Shown piece by piece: positions 1 to 7,296 of a DNA stretch of 7,793 nucleotides (position 1 is its first letter; each line of letters opens with the position of its first letter). The notes under the pieces were generated by a model, which was given only the letters and a program-made list of their open reading frames with translations, ran no database searches and had not been told where the DNA came from. Source of the stretch: Actinomycetota bacterium. Its GTDB lineage: Bacteria; Actinomycetota; Thermoleophilia; Solirubrobacterales; Solirubrobacteraceae. Location: assembly GCA_019348575.1 (NCBI GenBank), contig JAHWJE010000060.1, positions 1-7,793 on the forward strand. The letters run 5' to 3'. The position numbers and the translations under genes were made by a program.

Positions 1-1506
<1,506 letters not shown>

Positions 1507-1530
1507 GCTCAAGAGATTAGGCGAGACCCC

Positions 1531-1544
1531 GGGAGATCCCTCCC
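1531..1544 (-). other. Small hairpin in the glmM-glmS gap
   Basis: The 44-bp gap between the glmM stop and the glmS start contains a perfect 5-bp stem (GGGAG/CTCCC) with a 4-base loop. No T-run follows, so it does not look like an intrinsic terminator. The gap is far too short for a glmS ribozyme. The only purine-rich SD-like tract in the gap (GGGAGGG) forms part of this stem, and it lies about 30 nt from the glmS ATG. Any role in setting glmS expression is speculation; the pairing itself is seen in the sequence. Confidence 0.35.
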
Positions 1545-1550
1545 GCTAGT

Positions 1551-2885
1551 TCAAGGGTGCACGGCTGCCGCGGCCTCGGCTTGCACGATCGCCACGAGCC
1601 GGCCGCAGACGGCGTCGGTCTCCTCCGAGCTCGGCGCCTCGACCATGACGCGCACGAGTTGCTCGGTGCCCGACGGTCGCACGAGCACGCGGCCGCGGCC
1701 CTCGAGCGCCGCCGACTCGGCCGCGGTCGCGGCGCGCAGCGCCTCGCTTGTCATCGCAGCGTCGCGGTCGGCGACGCGCACGTTGACGAGCCTCTGGGGC
1801 AGCTTGTCCATCGCGTCGCGCTCGGCGAGGTCGCGCCCGTCGAGCGCCTCGAGCGTCAGCAGCGCCGACGCGATCCCGTCGCCGGATGGCACGAAGCTCA
1901 TGTCGATGATGTGGCCGGACTGCTCGCCGCCGAGGCCCCACCCGCGCTCGCGCAGCTCCTCGAGCACGTAGCGGTCGCCGACGGCCGTCGTCGCGACCTG
2001 AACGCCGGCTGCCCGCATCGCCGTGTGGAAGCCGTAGTTCGTCATCACCGTCACGACGACGCCGCCGCCCGCGAGCCGGCCGCGCGCGCGCAGGTGCAGC
2101 GTCGCGAGCGCGACGAGCTCGTCGCCGTCGACGACCGCGCCGTCGCGGTCGACGGCCAGCAGCCGGTCGCCGTCGCCGTCGAAGGCGAAGCCGACGTCGT
2201 GGCCGCCGTCGCGCATCGCCGCGACGAGGCCCTCGACGTGCGTCGAGCCGCAGCCGTCGTTGATGTTGCGCCCGTCGGGCGTCTCGGCGAGGACCGTCAC
2301 CGTCGCGCCGAGGCGGCGGAAGATCTCGGGCGCGGCGCGGTACGTCGAGCCGTTGGCGCAGTCCAGCACGACGTCCAGCCCCTGCAGCGAGAGATCGGCG
2401 AAGCGCTCGTGCAGCGCGCGCAGGTAGTCCTCGGTCGTGCCGTGCAGGTCGGTGATCGAGCCGATGCGATCCGGCGGACCGGCGCGCCGCGGCTGCTCCA
2501 GGCGCTGCTCGATCGCGAGCTCCGTCGCGTCTGACAGCTTGAAGGCGTCGGCGCCGAAGAACTTGATCCCGTTGTCCTCGAACGGGTTGTGCGAGGCCGA
2601 GATGACCGCCGCCAGATCGAAGCCGAAGCGCCCGATCAGCAGCGGCGCTGCGGGCGTCGGCAGGACGCCGCCGAGCAGCACGTCGCCGCCCGCCGACGCG
2701 ATCCCCGCGGCCAGCGCCGCTTCGAGCATCGGCCCGGACTCGCGCGTGTCGCGGATGACGAGCACGCGCGGATGCTCTCCGGCGACCTCGCGGGTCGCGG
2801 CGGCGCCGAGCGCGAGCGCCAGCTCGGCCGTCAGGACGTCACCGGCGACGCCTCGGACACCGTCGGTGCCGAAGAGCTTGCGCAT
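1551..2885 (-). CDS. glmM: Phosphoglucosamine mutase
   Basis: Converts glucosamine-6-phosphate to glucosamine-1-phosphate in the cytoplasm, directly after GlmS in UDP-GlcNAc synthesis. The protein is 444 aa, a normal family length. It opens with the typical MRKLFGTDGVRG. The phosphoserine loop ISASHNP is at residues 95-101, with Ser98 as the predicted phosphorylated residue. The metal-binding loop DGDGDR is at 236-241, the sugar-binding loop GGEQSGHII at 319-327, and the phosphate-binding loop RPSGTE at 403-408. All four alpha-D-phosphohexomutase elements are therefore intact. The ATG start at 2885 is set by the conserved N-terminus and lies 11 bp after the rpsI stop. No good Shine-Dalgarno sequence is visible in that gap, so translation may depend on coupling to rpsI. 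The product of this gene and that of glmS act in sequence, which fits their adjacency. Confidence 0.97.
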   Translation of the reverse strand: MRKLFGTDGVRGVAGDVLTAELALALGAAATREVAGEHPRVLVIRDTRESGPMLEAALAAGIASAGGDVLLGGVLPTPAAPLLIGRFGFDLAAVISASHNPFEDNGIKFFGADAFKLSDATELAIEQRLEQPRRAGPPDRIGSITDLHGTTEDYLRALHERFADLSLQGLDVVLDCANGSTYRAAPEIFRRLGATVTVLAETPDGRNINDGCGSTHVEGLVAAMRDGGHDVGFAFDGDGDRLLAVDRDGAVVDGDELVALATLHLRARGRLAGGGVVVTVMTNYGFHTAMRAAGVQVATTAVGDRYVLEELRERGWGLGGEQSGHIIDMSFVPSGDGIASALLTLEALDGRDLAERDAMDKLPQRLVNVRVADRDAAMTSEALRAATAAESAALEGRGRVLVRPSGTEQLVRVMVEAPSSEETDAVCGRLVAIVQAEAAAAVHP

Positions 2886-2896
2886 CTGAAGGGCGA

Positions 2897-3610
2897 TCAG
2901 CGCTTGGAGAACTGCGGCTTCTTGCGGGCCTTCTTGAGGCCGGCCTTCTTGCGTTCCTTCACGCGCGGGTCGCGCGTCAGGAAACCGCGGCGCTTGAGCT
3001 CGCCGCGCAGGTTCGGGTCGGCTTCCAGCAGCGCGCGCGAGATCCCGTGGCGCAGCGCGCCGGCCTGGGCGCTGACACCGCCGCCGTGCACGCGCACGAC
3101 GACATCCATCCGGTCCTCGTAGCCGACGGCCTCGAGCGGATGGCGGATGTTGCGACTCAGCGAGGGGCGCGGGAAGAACTCGTCCAGCGGCTTGCCGTTG
3201 ACGGTGTACGAGCCGCTGCCGGGACGCAGGATCACGCGGGCGACGGCCGTCTTGCGCTTGCCGGTCGCGCGGTAGCGCGCGCCTGAGGCGAGGTCGATGA
3301 CGGCGGCGACGGGCTGCTCGTCCTGGCGATCCTCCTCGGCGGCGAGGGCTTCGGCGAGCTCGTACTCGTCCATCTCCTCGCGCGCCAGCGGGTCGGCGCC
3401 CTCGGCGACGATGTCGACTTCGAGGTCGGCGCCGGGGATCGCCGGCTTGACACGCGGAGCGGGCTCGTCGTCGTGCTCGTCCTCGGCGTCGTCGAGGTCG
3501 GGCGCGGCGGGAGCGGCCGCGGCAGGTTGTTCGGCGGGGGCGGAGGCGTCGGCCTCCGGAGTGTCGGCCGCCGGCTCCTCGGCCTCGGGCGGCTCGGCGC
3601 TCTCGGTCAA
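2897..3610 (-). CDS. rpsI: 30S ribosomal protein S9 with a long acidic N-terminal extension
   Basis: Small-subunit ribosomal protein whose C-terminal tail reaches the P-site tRNA. The S9 core starts near residue 112 ([15 protein letters not shown]) and includes [19 protein letters not shown] (176-194). It ends in the conserved basic tail [12 protein letters not shown] (226-237). The chosen start is a TTG at 3610, giving 237 aa. It has a GGAG Shine-Dalgarno 8 nt upstream and overlaps the rplM stop in a TTGA, as expected for coupled translation. The first roughly 110 residues are low-complexity and rich in Ala, Pro, Glu and Asp. Bacterial S9 is usually about 130 aa, and actinobacterial S9 typically carries only a few tens of extra N-terminal residues. 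An internal ATG at 3373 would give a 158-aa protein, but its GAGGAG directly abuts the codon, which is poor spacing. The S9 identity is certain; the start is likely but not proven. Confidence 0.93.
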   Translation of the reverse strand: MTESAEPPEAEEPAADTPEADASAPAEQPAAAAPAAPDLDDAEDEHDDEPAPRVKPAIPGADLEVDIVAEGADPLAREEMDEYELAEALAAEEDRQDEQPVAAVIDLASGARYRATGKRKTAVARVILRPGSGSYTVNGKPLDEFFPRPSLSRNIRHPLEAVGYEDRMDVVVRVHGGGVSAQAGALRHGISRALLEADPNLRGELKRRGFLTRDPRVKERKKAGLKKARKKPQFSKR

Positions 3611-3622
3611 GAGTGCAGCTCC
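3607..3622 (-). promoter_or_regulatory. rplM-rpsI coupled initiation site (GGAG, TTGA overlap)
   Basis: GGAG (3619-3622) lies 8 nt before a TTG codon (3608-3610). The last base of the TTG plus one more gives TTGA, so the rpsI start and the rplM stop (3607-3609) share bases. This is the best Shine-Dalgarno in the operon and decides the long form of S9. The SD lies within the last codons of rplM, so ribosomes finishing L13 would be placed on the rpsI start. Confidence 0.75.
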
Positions 3623-4041
3623 ATCGGTTGCGGTTTCTGGGCCTGGTGGGGATGCTCGGGCCCCGCGTAGATCTTGAGCTTCGTGAGCTGCTTGCGGGCC
3701 AGGCGGTTGCGCGGCAGCATGCCCTTGACGGCGAGGCGCAGGACCTCCTCCGGGCGACGCTGAAGCATGTCGTCGAGCGTCCGCGCCTTCAGCCCGCCGG
3801 GGTAGCCCGAGTGGCGGTAGTACATCTTGGCGGCGCGCTTGTTGCCGGTGACGGAGATCTTCTCCGCGTTGACGACGACGACGAAGTCGCCCGTGTCGAC
3901 GTGCGGCGTGTAGGTCGGCTTGCGCTTGCCGCGCAGGGCGTCGGCGATCTGCGTCGCGAGACGGCCGAGCGTCTGCCCGGTGGCATCGACGACGAGCCAG
4001 TTGCGCTCGCGGTCCTTGGCGTTGGCTACGTAGGTCTTCAT
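3607..4041 (-). CDS. rplM: 50S ribosomal protein L13
   Basis: Large-subunit ribosomal protein, an early 23S rRNA-binding assembly protein. It has 144 residues, the usual family size. It opens with [15 protein letters not shown], followed by [15 protein letters not shown] (25-39), the signature [19 protein letters not shown] (44-62), the [13 protein letters not shown] segment (73-85), and [13 protein letters not shown] (107-119) toward the C-terminus. The ATG at 4041 matches the conserved N-terminus, and no other in-frame start is close by. It is the first gene of the inferred rplM-rpsI-glmM-glmS transcript and overlaps rpsI by four bases. The only strong Shine-Dalgarno (GGGAGGG, 4062-4068) is 20 nt from the start, with a perfect hairpin in between (described separately), which suggests structured initiation. 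Confidence 0.97.
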   Translation of the reverse strand: MKTYVANAKDRERNWLVVDATGQTLGRLATQIADALRGKRKPTYTPHVDTGDFVVVVNAEKISVTGNKRAAKMYYRHSGYPGGLKARTLDDMLQRRPEEVLRLAVKGMLPRNRLARKQLTKLKIYAGPEHPHQAQKPQPMELHS

Positions 4042-4068
4042 GGCGTGAAAACGCCACGCGGCCCTCCC
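4041..4068 (-). promoter_or_regulatory. rplM initiation hairpin between distant SD and ATG
   Basis: On the transcript, GGGAGGG (4062-4068) is followed by a perfect inverted repeat, TGGCGT/ACGCCA, with a UUUC loop (4041-4056). Its last stem base is the A of the rplM AUG. Stretched out, the SD is 20 nt from the AUG, too far for normal initiation. If the five inner base pairs form (4042-4055), the remaining spacer is 6 nt, which is optimal. If the stem extends further, by the T-A pair and then a G-U and a C-G pair, it includes the AUG itself and could block it. The inverted repeat and spacing are seen directly; the regulatory meaning is inferred. L13 is known to repress its own operon in E. coli. 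Confidence 0.5.
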
Positions 4069-4082
4069 GCGCGGCGCGGACA

Positions 4083-4088
4083 AGGATA
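4083..4088 (-). promoter_or_regulatory. Possible -10 element for the rplM operon
   Basis: The 116-bp gap between the metal-binding lipoprotein gene and rplM must hold the operon promoter unless transcription reads through. The best -10-like hexamer on the minus strand is TATCCT, about 40 nt before the rplM ATG. It would give a leader of roughly 35 nt containing the SD and hairpin. No convincing -35 hexamer lies 16-18 nt upstream, so this is a weak call. I see no intrinsic terminator in the gap. Confidence 0.3.
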
Positions 4089-4157
4089 GGACATCGCGAT
4101 CGGCCGTGGGACGCGGCGCCCAGGACGCCCTCGTGCCGCGCGATCTTCCTCCGGCGC

Positions 4158-5087
4158 CTACAGCTGACAGGGCTGCCCGGCGCCGCCGAGCCCGGCGGCA
4201 ATCGCCCGCGTGTTGAAGCGCAGCGCTCCGATGTAGGTCTCCCCCGCGCTGCCCTGCGCGCCGAGCGTGTCCGCATACAGCGCCGGCCCCACGCGCGCGC
4301 CCGCCTCGCGCGCGATCGCGCGCGTGAGCTTCGGGTTGACCGAGCTCGCCGGGAAGATCGTCCTGACGCCCGCCGCGCGGATCGTGCGCACCAGGCGCGC
4401 CACCTCTCCGGCGGAGGCCTGCGCCTGCGTCGATCGCGCCGGGATGACGGTGCCGATCACGTCGAGGTCGTAGCGCGCGGCGTAGGGGCCGAGCGCATCG
4501 TGGTCGGTCACGAGCTTGCGACGGGCGGCGGGGATCTGGCCGATGCAGGCGGCGATCGCGCGATCGAGCTCGCGCAGCTTCGCCACGTAGGCGGCGGCGT
4601 TCGCCGCGTACGCCGCGCGGCCGTCCGGGTCGGCGGCCGCCAGCGCGTCGCGGATCTCCTGCACCGCGGCGATCGCGTTGCGCGGGTCCTGCCACCAGTG
4701 CGGATCGGTCGCGCCTTCGCCGCGCCGCGTCCGGAGCGCGTCGCTCAACGTGACGACGTTCGCAGCGGAGCCCGCGTTGCGCACGACTGCGTCGAGCCAC
4801 TCGTCGACTTCGCCGCCGGAGCGCAGCACGACGCTCGCGCCGCCGACCGCCTTCACGTCGCTCGGCCGCGGCTCGTACTCGTGCGGATCGGAGTTGGGCC
4901 GCAGGATCTGGCGCACGGCCGCGCGCTCGCCGGCGACCGCGCGGGCGAAGTCGCCGAGCTGCGTCGTCGTGGCGACGACGGTCGTCGCGTCGCCCGAACC
5001 GCCCGCGACGCCGCCGGCGCCGCACGCGGCGAGGACCACGGCCCCGAGAGCGGCGGTGAGCGCGACGATGAGCGCGCGGGGAGCCAT
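4158..5087 (-). CDS. TroA/ZnuA-type metal ABC transporter substrate-binding lipoprotein (probably zinc)
   Basis: Extracytoplasmic metal-binding component of a cluster A-I ABC importer. From the ATG at 5087 it is 309 aa. A lipoprotein signal peptide ends in the lipobox VLAAC (Cys22), so the mature protein should be membrane-anchored by lipid. The metal ligands of this family are visible: His69 in [11 protein letters not shown], His130 in DPHWWQDP, His196 in TDHDALG, and Asp273 in YADTLG. A third histidine rather than glutamate resembles zinc-binding TroA/ZnuA more than manganese-binding PsaA-type proteins, but there is no His-rich loop. Cys181 and Cys307 could pair in a disulfide. A TTG at 5105 would add six residues, but the ATG gives the better signal peptide. 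No ATPase or permease gene flanks it, so its partners must be elsewhere. A Fur/Zur-like palindrome just upstream supports zinc regulation. Confidence 0.88.
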   Translation of the reverse strand: MAPRALIVALTAALGAVVLAACGAGGVAGGSGDATTVVATTTQLGDFARAVAGERAAVRQILRPNSDPHEYEPRPSDVKAVGGASVVLRSGGEVDEWLDAVVRNAGSAANVVTLSDALRTRRGEGATDPHWWQDPRNAIAAVQEIRDALAAADPDGRAAYAANAAAYVAKLRELDRAIAACIGQIPAARRKLVTDHDALGPYAARYDLDVIGTVIPARSTQAQASAGEVARLVRTIRAAGVRTIFPASSVNPKLTRAIAREAGARVGPALYADTLGAQGSAGETYIGALRFNTRAIAAGLGGAGQPCQL

Positions 5088-5100
5088 CGCCGCCCACGCT

Positions 5101-5119
5101 AGCAAGAATGATTCTCGTT
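5101..5119. promoter_or_regulatory. Fur/Zur-family operator-like palindrome before the metal-binding gene
   Basis: AGAAT-G-ATTCT (5105-5115) is a perfect interrupted palindrome. It extends outward with two further matches and two mismatches to 19 bp (7 of 9 pairs). The core GAATGATTC resembles the actinobacterial Zur box core (AAATGATTT type) and general Fur boxes. It is AT-rich within strongly GC-rich DNA. It lies 13 bp upstream of the chosen ATG of the metal-binding lipoprotein gene, where a bound repressor would block transcription. The palindrome is seen; assignment to Zur rather than Fur or Mur is inferred from the gene's likely zinc role. Confidence 0.6.
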
Positions 5120-5135
5120 TGTCTCTACGACGGGC

Positions 5136-6539
5136 TCAGACGGGCCGCAGCTTGCCCTTCAGAGGTGTCGCGACCCAGAGCAGCGCGGCGAGCAGCGCAT
5201 GCTGCCGCAGCAGCAGATGCCGGGCGCGTCCGCCGGCGGCGCCGAGCTCGCGGACGAGGTTCGCCTGCCAGGGCGCGAGGTAGCGCCGGTAGTCACCGGC
5301 GCGCGCGGAGTCGTCGGCGGCAGCGTCGATCGAGCGCTGCGTCAGCTGCGGCAGCTCGCGGTACTGGCGCATGATCTGCGGCCCGTCGGTGCCTGGCGCG
5401 CGGTCGAGCAGCTGCGTGCCGGCCGGTGCCAGCACGGCCGGAAACGACAGCGCGAAGCCCAGCACGAACAGCCCGGCGGCGAGCTTGAAGCGCACGGCGT
5501 GGGCGCCGATCCACGGCGCGAGCGCGACGAGGACGAGCGCGACGCCGGGGATCAGCAGCCGCGGGCCCCAGCTCCAGCCGCCCTGCCACGACCACCAGGT
5601 GGCGGCGAGCACGAACGTCGTGCCGAAGAGCGCGAGCAGCAGTCCGGCGATGGCGCGGTCGCGGCGCCACAGCGCGACGAGCGCCGGCGGCACGAGGACG
5701 ATCGCGGGAGCGAACAGCACGACGGACTTCTCCGGCGAGAGCAGCAGCCCGCCCGCGCCGACGAGCAGCGGCGTCGTGAACCCCGGATCCGCCGGCGGCC
5801 GGTAGCCGAACTCGAGCGCGTCCTGGAAGCGGTGGTGGTTGTACGCGGCGGTGACGAGCGCTGCGATCACGAGCGGCGGGAACGTGCGCGCGATCGCCGC
5901 GATCCCGCCGCCGCGCAGCAGCAGGAACGACACCAGCAGCGGCGCGAAGACCGCCGACTGCGGCCGCGCGAGCACCGCGAGGGCGAGCGCCGAGCCGGCC
6001 TGCACGGGGCGGCCCGCGAGCGCGCGCTCGACCATCACGACGACCGCGAGCGCGACGAGCGGCTCGCTGAAGAAGTCGCGCCCGTAGGGGAGCAGGAACG
6101 TCCCCAGCACGGTGCCCGCCGCGACCAGCCCGGCTGCGGGGCGCGGCGCCCCGAGCCTGCGGCCGAGGAGGTACAGCGCGCCGACGAGAGCGCCGCTGAT
6201 CAACGGCATCAGCGACGCCGCGGCGGCCGCCTCGAGGAGATCCACGCGGCCCGTGACGGCGCCGACCGGCTGGACCAGCGCGACCGGCACGATCGACAGC
6301 AGCGGCAGCAGGATGCCGTACTTGGAGTAGTGCGTGACCCCGTCGTGGCCGGGCACGCCGAGCTCGGGCGGCACCGACAGCGAGCCGTGATGCACGATCG
6401 ACTGCGCGACGGCGAGCATCGAGCTGCCGTCGAGGACCGTCACCTGCGCCTGCCCGACGAGCAGGAGCAACAGAGCGACGGCGCCGCCCAGACGCAGCGC
6501 GACACCGCGCTCGTCGCGGTCGTCGCGGTCGTCGTTCAT
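5136..6539 (-). CDS. Polytopic GT-C-like membrane protein, putative glycosyltransferase
   Basis: A 467-aa integral membrane protein with about ten hydrophobic segments. A short charged cytoplasmic N-terminus (MNDDRDDRDERG) precedes the first segment (about 14-33). The following loop holds Asp37 in LDGSSMLAVAQSI; GT-C glycosyltransferases usually carry their catalytic Asp in this loop. Then come YSKYGILLPLLSIVPVAL (71-88), GRDFFSEPLVAL (153-164) and WSWQGGWSWGPRLLIP (316-331), motifs typical of bacterial family-39-like membrane proteins that use polyprenyl-phosphate sugars. A soluble stretch of about 60 residues near 378-440 precedes a last hydrophobic segment. The substrate cannot be told from sequence. 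The ATG at 6539 was chosen because the frame upstream of it runs into the divergent GT2 gene. The neighbouring polyprenyl-phosphate-sugar-synthase-like GT2 could supply its donor, which is an inference. It ends 48 bp before the metal-binding gene. Confidence 0.75.
   Translation of the reverse strand: MNDDRDDRDERGVALRLGGAVALLLLLVGQAQVTVLDGSSMLAVAQSIVHHGSLSVPPELGVPGHDGVTHYSKYGILLPLLSIVPVALVQPVGAVTGRVDLLEAAAAASLMPLISGALVGALYLLGRRLGAPRPAAGLVAAGTVLGTFLLPYGRDFFSEPLVALAVVVMVERALAGRPVQAGSALALAVLARPQSAVFAPLLVSFLLLRGGGIAAIARTFPPLVIAALVTAAYNHHRFQDALEFGYRPPADPGFTTPLLVGAGGLLLSPEKSVVLFAPAIVLVPPALVALWRRDRAIAGLLLALFGTTFVLAATWWSWQGGWSWGPRLLIPGVALVLVALAPWIGAHAVRFKLAAGLFVLGFALSFPAVLAPAGTQLLDRAPGTDGPQIMRQYRELPQLTQRSIDAAADDSARAGDYRRYLAPWQANLVRELGAAGGRARHLLLRQHALLAALLWVATPLKGKLRPV
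6511..6534 (-). repeat. 9-bp tandem repeat in the start of the membrane protein gene
   Basis: TCGTCGCGG is repeated twice and then partly a third time (2.7 copies) on the plus strand. It encodes the DDR-DDR-DE stretch right after the initiator region of the membrane protein. The unit is a multiple of three, so copy changes would keep the frame and only lengthen or shorten the charged N-terminus. Confidence 0.7.
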
Positions 6540-6594
6540 CGCGGGCGAATGTAGCCAAAGCCGCTTGCGCCGGCGCCCCGACCACCTGCTCCGG

Positions 6595-7296
6595 TTGAAT
6601 GGCGCCATCGGCGTCTCGTTTCTCATCCCGGCATACAACGAGTCGGCGACGATCGGGGAGGTCCTGCAGCGCATCGACGCGCTCGGTCTGGACGCCCAGA
6701 TCGTCGTCGTCGACGACGGCTCGACCGACGCGACGGCGTCGGTCGTCGAGGCCTACGCAGCAGGGCGCCCGCACGTCGAGCTGCTGCGCCAGGCCAACCG
6801 CGGCAAGGGGTCGGCGGTACGCCTGGCCGCCACCCGCATCACGAAGGAGATCGCGGTCATCCAGGACGCCGACATGGAGTACGACCCCGCCGACGTCGTC
6901 GCGCTGATCGCGCCGATCGAGCGCGGCGTCGCCGACGTCGTGTACGGCTCGCGGCTCAGCGGCGGCGCGCCGCAGCGCGCGTACCTCTTCTGGCATCTGA
7001 TCGGCAACCGCGTGCTGTCGCTGCTGACGGGCGTGCTGTTCAACACGACGCTGAGCGACATGGAGACCGGCTACAAGGCATTTCGCTCCGAGGTGCTGCG
7101 CTCGCTGCGCCTGACACAGGACGACTTCGCGATCGAGCCGGAGATCACGGGCGAGGTCTGCCGCCGCAAGCTGCGCATCTACGAGATGCCGATCGCCTAC
7201 TACGGACGCACCTATGCCGAGGGCAAGAACATCACCTGGCGCGACGGCTTCAAGGCGATCGGCGTGCTCGTCCAGGTCCGGCTGCGGCGGCGGTGA
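6595..7296 (+). CDS. GT2 glycosyltransferase, polyprenyl-phosphate sugar synthase (DPM1)-like
   Basis: GT-A fold transferase that probably moves a sugar from a nucleotide donor to polyprenyl phosphate at the inner membrane face. With the TTG start at 6595 it is 233 aa. Motifs in order are IPAYNE (11-16), VVVDDGSTDA (37-46), NRGKGSAVR (68-76), the DxD-type QDADMEYDP (90-98), YGSRLSGG (117-124), METGYKAFR (156-164), EPEITGEVCRRKLRIYEMPI (181-200) and GRTYAEGKNITWRDG (204-218). There is no C-terminal transmembrane pair, so it is the short soluble type. No ATG is in frame; TTG at 6565 (10 residues longer) is the alternative, and neither has a Shine-Dalgarno. Its stop overlaps the next start in GTGA. 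Divergent placement beside the GT-C-like gene fits a lipid-linked sugar pathway. The family is certain; the sugar is unknown. Confidence 0.88.
   Translation: MNGAIGVSFLIPAYNESATIGEVLQRIDALGLDAQIVVVDDGSTDATASVVEAYAAGRPHVELLRQANRGKGSAVRLAATRITKEIAVIQDADMEYDPADVVALIAPIERGVADVVYGSRLSGGAPQRAYLFWHLIGNRVLSLLTGVLFNTTLSDMETGYKAFRSEVLRSLRLTQDDFAIEPEITGEVCRRKLRIYEMPIAYYGRTYAEGKNITWRDGFKAIGVLVQVRLRRR

Noticed and set aside
1507..1550. glmS ribozyme or riboswitch
   Set aside because: The gap before glmS is only 44 bp, too short for the ribozyme, and lacks its pairing pattern; the element is known mainly from Firmicutes.
4042..4157. Intrinsic terminator after the metal-binding lipoprotein gene
   Set aside because: There is GC-rich sequence with short inverted repeats but no stable stem followed by a T-run on the minus strand.
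2897..4276. 459-aa minus-strand open frame ending in S9
   Set aside because: Upstream of the TTG at 3610 the frame is an out-of-frame reading of rplM and the following gap; the SD and overlap define the S9 start.
3607..5097. 496-aa minus-strand open frame read as one protein ending in L13
   Set aside because: Only the part from the ATG at 4041 is L13. The upstream part is an out-of-frame Arg-rich reading of the metal-binding lipoprotein gene.
6565..6594. Upstream TTG (6565) as the GT2 start
   Set aside because: It would add ten Arg/Leu-rich residues not expected before the IPAYNE strand and has no SD. It remains possible because the TTG at 6595 also lacks an SD.
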